Positions 54,556-64,000 of a stretch of DNA of 64,000 nucleotides are shown piece after piece. Where the stretch lies: contig CP160629.1 of the NCBI GenBank assembly GCA_038993745.2, positions 2,480,001 to 2,544,000 on the forward strand, written 5' to 3'. The notes under the pieces were generated by a model. The model made no database searches. It saw only the letters and a program-made list of their open reading frames with translations, and was not told the origin of the DNA. Both the position numbers and the translations under genes were made by a program. The DNA is from Aliivibrio fischeri. Lineage in GTDB: Bacteria > Pseudomonadota > Gammaproteobacteria > Enterobacterales > Vibrionaceae. Within the stretch, counting starts at the first letter, position 1. Every line of letters starts with the position of its first letter.

Positions 54556-56157
54556 CTAGATTTTAAAAACCTTCATTTTTGACTCTAATTCTTCTGCATT
54601 TTTCTGCATTTCTTCTGAGGTTTCAGTTAACTCAGTCATCACCACAACAGAAGCATCAACCAACTCTCTCACATTAGTTAGGTTTTGATCCATTTCCTCC
54701 GCAACACTGCTTTGTTGGTCGGCCGCACTTGCGATCTGGAAATTCATTTCGTTGATTTTATTTACTTGCTCAACAATACGATCGAGTTCAGATCCTGCAT
54801 TCGTAACAAGTTCAACGCCTTCCGCAGCTTCAACTACGCTTTTTTCCATCAACTCTACAGCTTGATTAGCACTATTTTGAAGTTGCGTGATCATATCTTG
54901 AATTTCGACTGTTGCTCCTTGAGTGCTTTGAGCAAGATTTCTCACTTCATCGGCAACAACTGCAAAACCACGACCAGCATCACCAGCACGAGCAGCTTCA
55001 ATTGCCGCATTAAGAGCAAGTAAGTTAGTTTGTTCTGAAATACCACGGATGGTTTCAACAACAGAGCTAATAGAAACCACTCGTTCTTCAACTTGATTTA
55101 CCACTTCAGCTGACGCTGCAATATCGCCAGACAATGCTTGAATCTTAACAATCGTACCTTCTACAAACTCTTGACCAATCTTCGCTTGAGATTGAGCTTG
55201 TTCAGTTCCAATTGAAGCATTACGTGCATTCTCAGCCACATTTTGAACCGTTGAGTTCATTTCACTCATCGCTGTTGCTAGCTGGTCAATTTCTGCAAAC
55301 TCCTCTTGAGCCGCTTCCTTTGTACCTTCCATACTAATAGTCATGATTTCAGTTAAACCCGCTAGCTCTTGAGAAGCTGATAACTGAGTCTCAACAACAC
55401 TCTTTAGTTGTAATCGTGTTTTATTCAACTCTCTTGCTAAATCACCAAATTCATCTTTACAGTTCATCTCTACAGGCTCTGATAAATTTTGCTCCGCGAT
55501 CTGCTTCATTGACGTATTCAAATATTTCATTTGTCTCAACATAATGCTTGAAGCACCAAGTAAAATAACCATGAATGACACAATCATTGCCAAGGTTTGC
55601 CAGATCACTTGTGTGAGATAATCTTGATAATATTGCTCTGCAACACTGGCTGATTGAGAGGCCACAACAACCCAGTTATGGTCTGGAACTTTAACGGCTG
55701 ACTCATATCGAGTGTGATCAAGTAATGAATAGGTTTTATTAGAAGCGAGTTGTTCAAATACTTTTTGCAATGACCCACCGTCGTCTAGCGATTGAGTCAA
55801 AGATGACATTGATGTCGCTGATTGGTGCCCAAAGACTTTACCACTATCACGATCAATAACATAAATGTAGTTACCGTCTTTCCAGCCCTTAGCTTGAATT
55901 GTGATGGCTTCTGCAGCTAACTCTTTTCCTTCAGCGTTATAATTAAGTAGACGATTAACAAGTTCAGCATTCGCCATTGCTGATTCTTGTGCTCGCTCTT
56001 TCTGAATAGTAATAACGGATTGATAAAATGTGTTTGCATCCCATAACTGTTTCGTTACCAACAATATAGTACTAAATACCATTAACATGACCAACTTTGG
56101 TACCAGTTTAATATCGGTGACTAGCCTTTCCCATGGCTTAAACGTTATTACTGACAT
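54556..56157 (-). CDS. Methyl-accepting chemotaxis protein
   Basis: Transmembrane chemoreceptor, 533 aa. Two helices (about residues 17-38 and 188-208) bracket a periplasmic sensor of roughly 150 residues that looks like a single Cache-type fold ([16 protein letters not shown], then [15 protein letters not shown]). A HAMP-like segment is followed by the signalling hairpin with [32 protein letters not shown]. No C-terminal CheR-binding pentapeptide is seen (it ends KMKVFKI). The ligand is unknown. It stands between ygiF and glnE, which adjoin in E. coli. Confidence 0.9.
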   Translation of the reverse strand: MSVITFKPWERLVTDIKLVPKLVMLMVFSTILLVTKQLWDANTFYQSVITIQKERAQESAMANAELVNRLLNYNAEGKELAAEAITIQAKGWKDGNYIYVIDRDSGKVFGHQSATSMSSLTQSLDDGGSLQKVFEQLASNKTYSLLDHTRYESAVKVPDHNWVVVASQSASVAEQYYQDYLTQVIWQTLAMIVSFMVILLGASSIMLRQMKYLNTSMKQIAEQNLSEPVEMNCKDEFGDLARELNKTRLQLKSVVETQLSASQELAGLTEIMTISMEGTKEAAQEEFAEIDQLATAMSEMNSTVQNVAENARNASIGTEQAQSQAKIGQEFVEGTIVKIQALSGDIAASAEVVNQVEERVVSISSVVETIRGISEQTNLLALNAAIEAARAGDAGRGFAVVADEVRNLAQSTQGATVEIQDMITQLQNSANQAVELMEKSVVEAAEGVELVTNAGSELDRIVEQVNKINEMNFQIASAADQQSSVAEEMDQNLTNVRELVDASVVVMTELTETSEEMQKNAEELESKMKVFKI

Positions 56158-56263
56158 AGTTTCTCCCGCAACCTTTCAGAATTAAATTTTTTAGTGCATG
56201 ATAAAAATGCTTCATGCAGATACACACATCACTTTTGTTTTTAACGGAAATGCATAAATAATT

Positions 56264-57028
56264 ATGATGAATCATAACAAAGTTGACCTTAAACCGATGA
56301 GCTTAATGTCACTGATACTTTCCTTTTTATCGCTAATTGTGATCTCTAGCTTACTGTTTGTACCACTAGAACATAGTAGCCGCACAATACTGATCGCACT
56401 TGATACTATTATCTGCGCACTCTTTTTATTTCAACTATCTCTAGACTTATTCCGAACAAAACATAAAACACAATATTTAAAAGATCATTGGATAGATTTT
56501 GTTGCTAGCATTCCGATTATTGAACCTGTTCGTTATGCTCGTATTTTTCACATTCTGCGTGTTTTCCGCTTACTGCGTTCTAGCCAATCATTACTAAAAC
56601 AAATCCGTTCAAATCGAAAAGAAGCCACGATTGCTTCTATTTTAGTATTAATGGTTAGCCTTATTTCGTTAGGCTCTGTCTTTATGTTGATGTTTGAAGG
56701 CCATAACCCTAACGCTAACATACAAACCGCAGGAGATGCTGTATGGTGGGCCTTTGTGACTATTTCAACGGTCGGATATGGAGATCATTATCCAATAACA
56801 GTGGCTGGAAAAATTTTAGCTGTAATGATTATTTTATCTGGTGTTGGCATTTTCGGCATGATCTCAGGCTTAATAACATCAATCATCACAGAGCCTGCGA
56901 AACTAGAACAAAGACGACATGAGCAACAAGAAAAGCGAGAAAGAGATGAAAAAATCAATTTACTCTTACAACAGCAAGCTGAAATTCTGAAAAAAATTGA
57001 GTTAATTGAAAATAAAAAAGAGAAGTAA
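56264..57028 (+). CDS. Voltage-gated-type potassium ion channel
   Basis: Inner-membrane protein of 254 aa with a selectivity filter STVGYGDHYP near residue 172 and a pore helix before it, as in K+ channels. About six helices are present, including an arginine-rich S4-like segment (RIFHILRVFRLLRSSQSLL) near residue 90. The C-terminal third is a charged coiled coil (EQRRHEQQEKRERDEK). It is similar to the bacterial Kv family; ion selectivity is inferred only from the filter. It is divergent from the chemoreceptor and convergent with ygiF. Confidence 0.87.
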   Translation: MMNHNKVDLKPMSLMSLILSFLSLIVISSLLFVPLEHSSRTILIALDTIICALFLFQLSLDLFRTKHKTQYLKDHWIDFVASIPIIEPVRYARIFHILRVFRLLRSSQSLLKQIRSNRKEATIASILVLMVSLISLGSVFMLMFEGHNPNANIQTAGDAVWWAFVTISTVGYGDHYPITVAGKILAVMIILSGVGIFGMISGLITSIITEPAKLEQRRHEQQEKRERDEKINLLLQQQAEILKKIELIENKKEK

Positions 57029-57112
57029 TCAACCCAATGTAGAGTGATGACTTCTCTTCTTTGTGAATCCTAACTCTTATTAACTAAGAGTTGGATAAAT
57101 AGCTACCGCTCG

Positions 57113-58630
57113 CTATTGCCAATAAGGAGGATACTCAAGCCCTGCTCGACGAGTTTGCTCCATAGCATGCAAAATTGATCGCTCTTGACGCAACAACCAA
57201 CGCTCAAGTTGCTCTTTCTCTTCTTCATCTTCCAGAAGCTGCACTCTTGAACGTAATGGCTCTAAACTCATCAAGTCACCAATACCTTGTAATAAATCTA
57301 ACCAAGGTAATCGGAATCCTTTTCTTCGCTCTTCATCATAAATAAGAGCAAAACAAGTACCTGTCATTAAATTACGGCGTAAACGCATTTTCTGTTTAAA
57401 GTAATCAACAGGTAATAATTGATTTTCAGTAGAGAAAGCAGAATCTAACGCTTCCCAAGTACGATCAAGCAATATACCAGAATGACTATCAATAGATTCT
57501 TGTAACACTTGACGTTTTTTATCATCAAGGAAAGGCTGCCAATCACGAGTTAAAATCCAACGGCTTAGATCCAGCAGTAGCCCACAATAACGAGCCGACA
57601 TCAGCAACTTCATCATTTCATCCGTCGTTGGTAACGCTTCCGCACTCTCTTTTAAGCTAGCAACTAAAAATTTACGTGCATCTAATTTTCTTAACACGTG
57701 GCCTTTTTCTTCTATTAAATACTCAAGGTGTTCAGACTCATCAAGCCAATGCAACTCTTCTTCTAACCATTTCAACTCTTGACGCAATAACTCACTGGCT
57801 CGCTTTGGTACCATTTCACCAAATACCAAGAAAATTTGTCGCAAGAATGCGATAGCAATGCGAATTTCTTGTAGTGCTAATTTATCCTGAGTATCGATAT
57901 AAATTTGTTCATGATAATGCCAATGTGACAACGCATGTTCTAAAGAATTAACAAAACACGTTTCTACACTATCGCTTGATTCGGTTCTTACTAAGGTTAA
58001 CGGTTTTACGCTATCCGCAGGCGTATCCATCGCTAAGCGATACCCTTTTGCCGCTTTACTTTGGTTACCCAATCGCATTCCACCAGAGCTACACAAATCA
58101 CGAGCTAGAGTAAATAGAGCATCCGTTTGACCCGATTTCAGTTCTAATTCCACTTCACAAATCGGTGTAGTTTTATCACCCGAAATCACCTCACCTTGGT
58201 CAAATGCCAATTCAATTTCACTGCCATCAGGCATAGCAACTAACCATTGTTGACGAACAAAATTGGTAGAAAAAAGAGGAGAAAGTTGCTGCTGAAGATC
58301 TTCTAAAGCAATGTCATCAGGCCATGCATCGGAAGGATGTAAATAGACATTTGGAATATCAGAATCGTGATCTGCATTGTATTCTGGTCGTTGATGCAAA
58401 CCAGCAACAACTCTTCCCGCTGTCTTTAATGTTTGGATGCGTTCATCATTAAATCGTCGGATTCTAAGTCCAGTATCATGCTTACGAAGATGCTGTTCAG
58501 GAGTATCAAAATAGATGTTTCCTAGGTTGAGACAGCTTTGTTCTATGACTTTCGCGCCTGAAATTTTGTCTATAATAGTGTCTACAAACTCAGGAAATAC
58601 AAAAAATTTCAATTCTATTTCAGTTTCCAT
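57113..58630 (-). CDS. ygiF: Inorganic triphosphatase YgiF (CYTH-CHAD)
   Basis: Hydrolyses inorganic triphosphate. Start ATG 58630 (METEIELKFFV) follows GAGG; an upstream ATG at 58690 is rejected. The N-terminal CYTH domain (about residues 1-195) carries the EIELK (ExExK) signature and VCEVELELKSG, with RxR-type phosphate contacts in GLRIRRFNDE. A helical CHAD domain fills the remaining 300 residues, giving 505 aa. The partner genes in E. coli are glnE and hldE, and the same neighbourhood is kept here. Confidence 0.9.
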   Translation of the reverse strand: METEIELKFFVFPEFVDTIIDKISGAKVIEQSCLNLGNIYFDTPEQHLRKHDTGLRIRRFNDERIQTLKTAGRVVAGLHQRPEYNADHDSDIPNVYLHPSDAWPDDIALEDLQQQLSPLFSTNFVRQQWLVAMPDGSEIELAFDQGEVISGDKTTPICEVELELKSGQTDALFTLARDLCSSGGMRLGNQSKAAKGYRLAMDTPADSVKPLTLVRTESSDSVETCFVNSLEHALSHWHYHEQIYIDTQDKLALQEIRIAIAFLRQIFLVFGEMVPKRASELLRQELKWLEEELHWLDESEHLEYLIEEKGHVLRKLDARKFLVASLKESAEALPTTDEMMKLLMSARYCGLLLDLSRWILTRDWQPFLDDKKRQVLQESIDSHSGILLDRTWEALDSAFSTENQLLPVDYFKQKMRLRRNLMTGTCFALIYDEERRKGFRLPWLDLLQGIGDLMSLEPLRSRVQLLEDEEEKEQLERWLLRQERSILHAMEQTRRAGLEYPPYWQ

Positions 58631-58815
58631 AATGACCTCATAACCGTTGTCTTTCCAAGGATATGGCTTAAACTGTTCGGTATCAAGCAAGAAATAATGC
58701 CCAAACCATGATCTAAAGTAGTTTTATTGAGTCTAGGATTGGGTTAACATTCGCGCCTTTATGGCCATCGTCTAACAAATCACCATTAGGTGCTTGTTTT
58801 ATAGGTTAAGAAACC

Positions 58816-59496
58816 ATGCCAGTAAATACTATTATGGGGTTATTCGCAAAGTCCCCTATGAAACCTTTGCAGCGTCACGTTGTTTGTGTCAATGAATGCT
58901 GCTCACTGCTTGTTCCGTTTTTCGAAACGTGTACAAAAGGTGATTGGGAAAAAGCGAATGAAATTCGTACGCAGATTTCTCATTTAGAGAAAGAAGCGGA
59001 TGTATTAAAACGTGAAATCCGTTTGAAGCTTCCACGCGGTTTATTCATGCCAGTTGATCGTACCGATATGCTTGGTCTTTTAACTCAGCAAGATAAACTT
59101 GCTAACTTAGCTAAAGATATTGCTGGCCGCGTTGTTGGTCGCCAACTTGAAATTCCAAGCTCCATGCAGGATGCATTTTTAGCTTATGTTCAACGCTGTT
59201 TAGATGCTGCTAGTCAAGCACAAGAAGTAATCAGCGAATTGGACGAGCTATTGGAAACAGGCTTTAAAGGACGTGAAGTCACTTTGGTTGCAGAGATGAT
59301 CAATAAATTAGATATCATTGAAGATGATACTGATGAATTGCAAATTAAACTGCGCCAACAACTCATGAGCATCGAACACAAGTACAATCCGATCGATGTT
59401 ATGTTCCTTTATAAAATCCTTGAGTGGGTTGGCGGCATTGCCGACCAAGCACAACGTGTTGGTTCTCGTTTAGAACTAATGCTATCTCGCTCATAA
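58816..59496 (+). CDS. PhoU-like phosphate transport accessory protein (DUF47)
   Basis: 226 aa of the TIGR00153/DUF47 family, an all-helical PhoU-like fold. Family features: PMKPLQRHVVCVNECCSLLVPFFE, ISHLEKEADVLKREIRLKLPRG, the FMPVDRTDMLGLLTQQDKLANLAKDIAG segment and EDDTDELQIKLRQQL. Genes of this family usually sit directly before a Pit phosphate transporter, as here, and are thought to modulate it. Confidence 0.9.
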   Translation: MPVNTIMGLFAKSPMKPLQRHVVCVNECCSLLVPFFETCTKGDWEKANEIRTQISHLEKEADVLKREIRLKLPRGLFMPVDRTDMLGLLTQQDKLANLAKDIAGRVVGRQLEIPSSMQDAFLAYVQRCLDAASQAQEVISELDELLETGFKGREVTLVAEMINKLDIIEDDTDELQIKLRQQLMSIEHKYNPIDVMFLYKILEWVGGIADQAQRVGSRLELMLSRS

Positions 59497-59523
59497 GTTT
59501 GTGATTCAGTAACAGGTAATACA

Positions 59524-60804
59524 ATGGATATTCTTGCTAACTACGGCACGACCCTTATTTTAATCGCAGCCTTCTTTGGCTTCCTTATGGCTATTGGTAT
59601 TGGTGCAAATGATGTTGCCAATGCAATGGGCACATCTGTAGGGTCTAAAGCACTAACAGTAAAACAAGCAATCATCATTGCTATGATCTTCGAATTTGCA
59701 GGGGCATACCTTGCAGGTGGTGAGGTTACAGATACAATCCGCAAAGGGGTAATTGATACCTCTCTATTCGCTAGCCAACCTGAAGTTTTAGTTTACGGTA
59801 TGATGTCAGCACTACTTGCTGCTGGTACTTGGCTATTACTTGCTTCTTACATGGGCTGGCCAGTATCAACAACTCACTCAATCATTGGTGCTATCATTGG
59901 TTTCGCGTGTGTTGCTGTTGGTACTGAAGCGGTTGATTGGAGCTCAGTTCAAGGTATCGTTGGTAGTTGGTTAATTACCCCGCTTATCTCTGGTATCTTT
60001 GCTTATATGATATTTATCAGTGCTCAACGACTGATATTCGATACAGATAAGCCACTGATGAATGCGAAACGTTTTGTTCCTGTTTACATGTTCATTACGA
60101 CTATGGTTATTGCTCTTGTTACGATCAAAAAAGGTCTAAAACATGTTGGCTTACATCTAAGTAATGGTGAGGCATGGGTTGCTTCTGCAGGTATTTCTGC
60201 ATTAGTAATGGTTGGTGGTTACATTTATATTTCTCGTAAGTTTGCAAACACGGTAAACGATGAGAAAGACAGCCGTGGTTTTACTGGCGTAGAAAGTATC
60301 TTCAGTACGCTTATGGTTATCACTGCGTGTGCGATGGCTTTCGCTCACGGTTCAAACGATGTTGCTAATGCGATCGGTCCTCTATCTGCTGTTGTTTCAA
60401 CAGTTGAACACATGGGTGAAATCACAGCGAAAAGTACAATTGCTTGGTGGATCCTTCCTCTAGGTGGTATTGGTATCGTTGTTGGTCTTGCAACATTAGG
60501 TCACAAAGTGATGGCAACAGTTGGTACTGGTATTACAGAACTGACTCCTAGCCGTGGTTTTGCTGCTCAACTAGCAACAGCCTCAACGGTTGTATTAGCA
60601 TCAGGTACTGGTCTTCCAATCTCTACAACCCAAACACTTGTTGGTGCGGTTCTAGGTGTTGGTTTTGCTCGTGGTATTGGCGCACTAAACTTAGGTGTTG
60701 TTCGTAACATTGTGGCATCTTGGGTTGTTACCCTACCTGCTGGTGCGTTATTAGCCGTTGTTTTCTACTACGGAATGCAAGCGCTCTTCGGTATCGGCGC
60801 ATAA
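59524..60804 (+). CDS. pitA: Low-affinity inorganic phosphate transporter (Pit family)
   Basis: Phosphate permease with about ten helices, 426 aa. The duplicated PHO4 signatures are clear: GANDVANAMGTSVGSKALT near residue 28 and GSNDVANAIGPLSAVVST near 280. The paralogous STTHSIIGAIIGF and STTQTLVGAVLGVGFARG segments mark each half. It follows the PhoU-like gene with a short gap. No Pho box is visible before the pair, which fits constitutive expression. Confidence 0.93.
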   Translation: MDILANYGTTLILIAAFFGFLMAIGIGANDVANAMGTSVGSKALTVKQAIIIAMIFEFAGAYLAGGEVTDTIRKGVIDTSLFASQPEVLVYGMMSALLAAGTWLLLASYMGWPVSTTHSIIGAIIGFACVAVGTEAVDWSSVQGIVGSWLITPLISGIFAYMIFISAQRLIFDTDKPLMNAKRFVPVYMFITTMVIALVTIKKGLKHVGLHLSNGEAWVASAGISALVMVGGYIYISRKFANTVNDEKDSRGFTGVESIFSTLMVITACAMAFAHGSNDVANAIGPLSAVVSTVEHMGEITAKSTIAWWILPLGGIGIVVGLATLGHKVMATVGTGITELTPSRGFAAQLATASTVVLASGTGLPISTTQTLVGAVLGVGFARGIGALNLGVVRNIVASWVVTLPAGALLAVVFYYGMQALFGIGA

Positions 60805-60829
60805 GCGTAATCAATTTTGCAACAATGGC

Positions 60830-60860
60830 ACAAAGAGGAGAGTAATATCTCCTCTTTTCT
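60830..60860 (+). terminator. Terminator after pitA
   Basis: Stem AAAGAGGAGA with TCTCCTCTTT, six-base loop, then TCTTG. It ends the phoU-like/pitA transcript. Confidence 0.78.
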
Positions 60861-60972
60861 TGCATCTGGGCCTAATTATTTTTAGTATCTATACCTTCGT
60901 TTGAATCAATCAGATATCAACACTTGATGATCTGAAAATGATTCAGGGCCCATTTTTCAAAGGAATATTATT

Positions 60973-61584
60973 GTGAAGCATTTTATTAGCCTGATTCTAC
61001 TTGCTTGGGCTATTGCTGCGCCAGCACAAGCTCAAACTCGTTATATTTCTGATAACCTGTTTACTTACATGCATTCAGGTCCAAGTAACCAATATAAAAT
61101 TATTGGTAGTGTTAATGCCGGTGATCGCATCACTCAATTAGCAAGTAACAGAAGTACTGGCTTTACGCAAATCGTAGACACTAAAGGTCGTAAAGGCTGG
61201 GTTGAAAGTAAGTTTGTTTCTCGTCAACCTGGTTTAGGTGAACGTCTACCGAAAGTTGAAGAAGAATTAGCTTCAGTTAAAACGCAACTTGCTAACGCAC
61301 GTAAAGCAGCTAACAATGAAAAAGCTGGATTAGCAGATAGCTTAGAGCAACGTAATAAGCAAATTCAAGATTTAGAGCAAAGCTACAGCGATGTAAATAA
61401 TCAGCTAATCAGCTCTCAAACAGAAGTTCGTGAACTACGAGCTAAGCTTGATACGCAAAAAGAAGACTTACTACTAAAATACTTTATGTACGGCGGTGGT
61501 GTAGCTGGTATTGGTCTACTGTTTGGCTTACTGCTACCACACATGATCCCAAGTCGTAAGAAGAAACCAAATGGTTGGTCTTAA
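60973..61584 (+). CDS. ygiM: SH3-domain membrane protein, YgiM family
   Basis: 203 aa, start GTG at 60973 after AAAGGA. Signal peptide ends near residue 20 (PAQAQT). A bacterial SH3 domain (about 22-88) contains TRYISDNLFTYMHSGPSNQYK and GWVESKFVS. A coiled coil follows (about 100-165), then a C-terminal transmembrane helix and a basic tail (SRKKKPNGWS). The family is called TIGR04211. Its role is not established; E. coli ygiM lies beside ygiF, and here it is two genes away. Confidence 0.85.
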   Translation: MKHFISLILLAWAIAAPAQAQTRYISDNLFTYMHSGPSNQYKIIGSVNAGDRITQLASNRSTGFTQIVDTKGRKGWVESKFVSRQPGLGERLPKVEEELASVKTQLANARKAANNEKAGLADSLEQRNKQIQDLEQSYSDVNNQLISSQTEVRELRAKLDTQKEDLLLKYFMYGGGVAGIGLLFGLLLPHMIPSRKKKPNGWS

Positions 61585-61600
61585 TCGATAAGTTTTATGA

Positions 61601-61635
61601 CATAAAAAAGCTCAGATTATTCTGAGCTTTTTTGT
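61601..61635. terminator. Bidirectional terminator between ygiM and gspB
   Basis: Stem AAGCTCAGATTATTCTGAGCTT with an A run before and a T run after, between converging genes. Confidence 0.87.
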
Positions 61636-61647
61636 ATGTGTTACAAA

Positions 61648-62325
61648 TTACCCTTTCCATTCATACAGAGCAGGAATTTCAATTTTCTGTCCTTTAAATT
61701 CAACAACCACGTTTCTTGGATTAATTTCTAACAAAGAAGTATTCGATGTAATGTGTCCACCAATATTCACTTCTTTCCCATTAACTTTTACCCAACGACG
61801 GCTTGGTTTCGATGTGTAGTTATGAGTTTGAAAATTCATTGCAGGTAGACGACCTATAAATTGACCTGCATTTTTATCTAATGCGACCACGCCAGACTTA
61901 ATCTCGGACTCTTCTGTTTCTGGTTCAATATATTCCTGTTCCGGATCGCTCAATATCGATTCAAACCGAGCAGCTAATTCCGGAGACAACTCAGACAAGT
62001 CCAATTCATTCACATTGAAATCACCAGAATCCCCCATGCTTTTATTTTTTGCTACCACCTTTGTTTCGGGTTCTGAAACCAAAGGAGGTGAAGTCGTATT
62101 ACCTTTATTTTTCGCTGACGACACTAATGCGAGCTTCGTTGCTTGAATAGGTAATTTTTGAGTATCTACCTCTGGAAATGAAAGCTCTGTATAGGTAGAA
62201 GGTGGAATAATGATCTCTTGCTGCTGAGCTTGATAATAAGGCCAAGCTATATAAGCACTAAGCGATAACGGAGGTAGAATAATAATCACACCAATGAGTA
62301 CGGGAGATATCGATTTCGACAACAT
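61648..62325 (-). CDS. gspB: GspB/ExeB-type general secretion protein
   Basis: 225 aa from ATG 62325 (MLSKSISPV), preceded by AAGGAGAAG. One N-terminal helix (about 8-28), an acidic variable middle, and a C-terminal GspB domain with VNGKEVNIGGHITSNTSL and VVVEFKGQKIEIPALYEW. In Aeromonas, ExeB works with the ATPase ExeA to place the type II secretin in the outer membrane. It directly follows gspA. The main type II operon is not in this window. Confidence 0.88.
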   Translation of the reverse strand: MLSKSISPVLIGVIIILPPLSLSAYIAWPYYQAQQQEIIIPPSTYTELSFPEVDTQKLPIQATKLALVSSAKNKGNTTSPPLVSEPETKVVAKNKSMGDSGDFNVNELDLSELSPELAARFESILSDPEQEYIEPETEESEIKSGVVALDKNAGQFIGRLPAMNFQTHNYTSKPSRRWVKVNGKEVNIGGHITSNTSLLEINPRNVVVEFKGQKIEIPALYEWKG

Positions 62326-62326
62326 A

Positions 62327-63882
62327 TTAATCTTCTCCTTGTAATAACGGAGCATTTGCATTGGTAACACTATCCAACCACATCAAAGTACTAGAACCAG
62401 CAATGCCGTCCTCTTTCAAACCAAAAATTTCCTGAAACTGCTTCACTTGTTGTTCCGTTTTTTCATCGAAGAAATCTGACTCAATCATAGGCTGCTCTAG
62501 CGCGGTTGAAAGTAGGTGATTTAATGCAAAAATAGCTTCACCTTCGTCTCCTTTTCGCATCGCACGCTCTGTAATTATTGGCTTTTGCCATAATTGCACG
62601 TATGCCCCATTCCAGTGGCGACTAAACCATTGGTGTGATACTTCCACACGCTTAGAAGGAAGCAACAACTCAATACCTTTAGAGCTCACACGATATACAA
62701 TAGCTAGCAGACCTTCGCCAGAATATTCTTGTAACCAAACAACCGCAGGACGATTCACAGCAAGCAAATCATTTAACGTTCCGTTGTCATCTAAACAATA
62801 TAATTGCGCACGTTTTGCATTGGTACAGTTAGCTTGGAATGAATTGACAGAGTAGCCCCATACGGAAAGTAACTGTTTAAATGCATCAGATTGATCATGA
62901 AACCCCACTAAAGGCGCTTCAACAACTGGTTCTTGTATTGGAAAATGCTTATCTAAATAACTAGGCAGCATAGAATAAATGCCAAAGCACAACAAAGCCG
63001 ATACACGATAGCGGCTAACGGAATAAAGCGACGCGCTTGAATATTTATAGATGAATGTTCAGTAGTAGAAGCAACCTGCCAGTCAAGAACCAACTCACTT
63101 GCTTTTTTAAGCGCCGCTTGATCTATTTTTTGATTGCCATTTTGATAGCTCACCCACAATGCTTTATCACATAATAAGTTAACTAAACGAGGTATCCCAT
63201 TTGAATACTGAGCAATTTTTTTAATTAATGATGAAGAAAATAACGAAGTATCTCCACCAGCTACGCCTAAACGGTGGACAATATAATGTTCAATCTCTTG
63301 TGGCGTTAATGGTAATAAGTGGTATCTCGCAGTAATTCGCTGCGCTAATTGTCGTAAATTTGTTTGCTGCAATTTTTGCTGCAGTTCAGGCTGACCAATT
63401 AATAAGACTTTTAATAGCTTATCGCTATCGGTTTCAAAGTTTGTTAATAAGCGCAGCTGCTCAAGAACATCAGGGCCAAGATGCTGAGCTTCATCGATAG
63501 CTACAATGGTCTGGTAGCCTTTTTCGTTTTCACTCTGTAAGTAGTGAACAATGTTATCGGTTAGCTGCTTTAATGAAGCAAGAGAAGAATACGCAATTTC
63601 AAATTCATCACAAATCGCTTCTAATAACTCTTGAGCACTAAACATAGGGTTTAAAATTAAAGCTAAATTCACCTTTTCATCTAACTGAGAAAATAACGCT
63701 CTTGAAACCGTTGTTTTACCTGTCCCTACTTCCCCTGTTAATAATGCAAAACCACCACCTTGCCCTAAACCAGATAATAGGTAATTCAATGCTTCTTTAT
63801 GACGATCACTTAAATAAAGAAATCGTGCATTTGGTGTCATTGAAAATGGCAGCTCATCAAAGCCAAAAAAATCTTGGTACAT
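62327..63882 (-). CDS. gspA: GspA/ExeA-type secretion ATPase (frame broken by one base)
   Basis: AAA+ ATPase with a peptidoglycan-binding tail, needed for secretin assembly in ExeA systems. The start is ATG 63882 (MYQDFFGFDELPFSMTPN). Walker A GEVGTGKT near residue 50, Walker B TIVAIDEAQHLG near 125, then the LTPQEIEHYIVHRLGVAG segment. The frame slips in the single transmembrane segment near 63001; adding one base (GTGTATCGG to GTGTTATCGG) gives a normal helix and 518 aa. The C-terminus has a peptidoglycan-binding domain (KQFQEIFGLKEDGIAGSSTLMWL). Callers would give 309 and 222 aa pieces. Probably a sequencing deficit. Confidence 0.88.
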
Positions 63883-64000
63883 AAGGTTAAATCTATCCTA
63901 ATCGGCTCAACAAAAACAAAGCATGGGAATAAAAAGTCGAAAAACTCTACTTGCACGGTATCATTGGATGTAAGAAAGTAAAGAAAGTTCTCTTTATCTT

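Overview
This window is core chromosome from a low-GC member of the Vibrionaceae, most likely Aliivibrio (A. fischeri or a close relative). That placement is an inference. It rests on gene order: pilABCD-coaE-zapD-yacG, then mutT, secA and a dciA-type gene beside lpxC, a division and wall (dcw) cluster with no ddl gene, lpoA-yraN-diaA-dolP, sspBA, petABC, rplM-rpsI, zapE/zapG, degQ-degS, parCE, and a gspAB pair. I see no phage, transposon, integron, CRISPR array, tRNA or rRNA.

Layout. 1-5.9 kb: type IV pilus genes pilA, pilB, pilC and pilD run into coaE, zapD and yacG on the plus strand. 6-9.2 kb: mutT and secA on minus. 9.5-10 kb: dciA, the DUF721 helicase-loader family, stands alone on plus. 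10-26.6 kb: a long minus-strand block is transcribed rsmH-ftsL-ftsI-murE-murF-mraY-murD-ftsW-murG-murC-ftsQ-ftsA-ftsZ, followed by lpxC. 26.8-27.2 kb: rnpB, the RNase P RNA, on minus. 27.3-31.7 kb: rsmI on minus faces the plus-strand series lpoA-yraN-diaA-dolP. 31.7-38.2 kb: minus-strand sspA-sspB, petA-petB-petC, rplM-rpsI and zapE. 38.3-41.4 kb: zapG, degQ and degS on plus. 41.5-48.3 kb: minus-strand nudF-yqiB-cpdA-yqiA-parE-parC. 48.5-49.8 kb: tolC on plus. 49.9-58.6 kb: minus-strand ygiF, a chemoreceptor, glnE and hldE, with one plus-strand ion channel. 58.8-61.6 kb: a PhoU-like accessory gene, pit and a ygiM-type gene. 61.6-63.9 kb: gspA-gspB on minus.

The genes fall into a few jobs: peptidoglycan precursor synthesis and septation (mur, mraY, fts, zap, lpoA), outer-envelope building and quality control (lpxC, hldE, tolC, dolP, degQ, degS, gspAB), protein export (secA), respiration (bc1 complex), replication and topology (dciA, diaA, parCE) and phosphate or nitrogen control (pit, glnE).

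The most striking feature is not a new system. Six conserved genes (zapD, ftsI, dolP, zapE, glnE and the gspA-type gene) are broken by eight single-base deficits. Seven lie at short homopolymers of two to six bases, and the eighth (gspA) is best explained by loss of one base from a T pair. Adding one base at each site restores a protein of normal family length with its motifs. Because ftsI is normally essential, sequencing or assembly error is the best explanation, and these genes should be treated as intact until re-read. I found no convincing undescribed system. Secondary leads are a sigmaE-like promoter before degQ, a promoter-like element in the gap where ddlB sits in E. coli, a structured rplM leader, and paired hairpins after rpsI.
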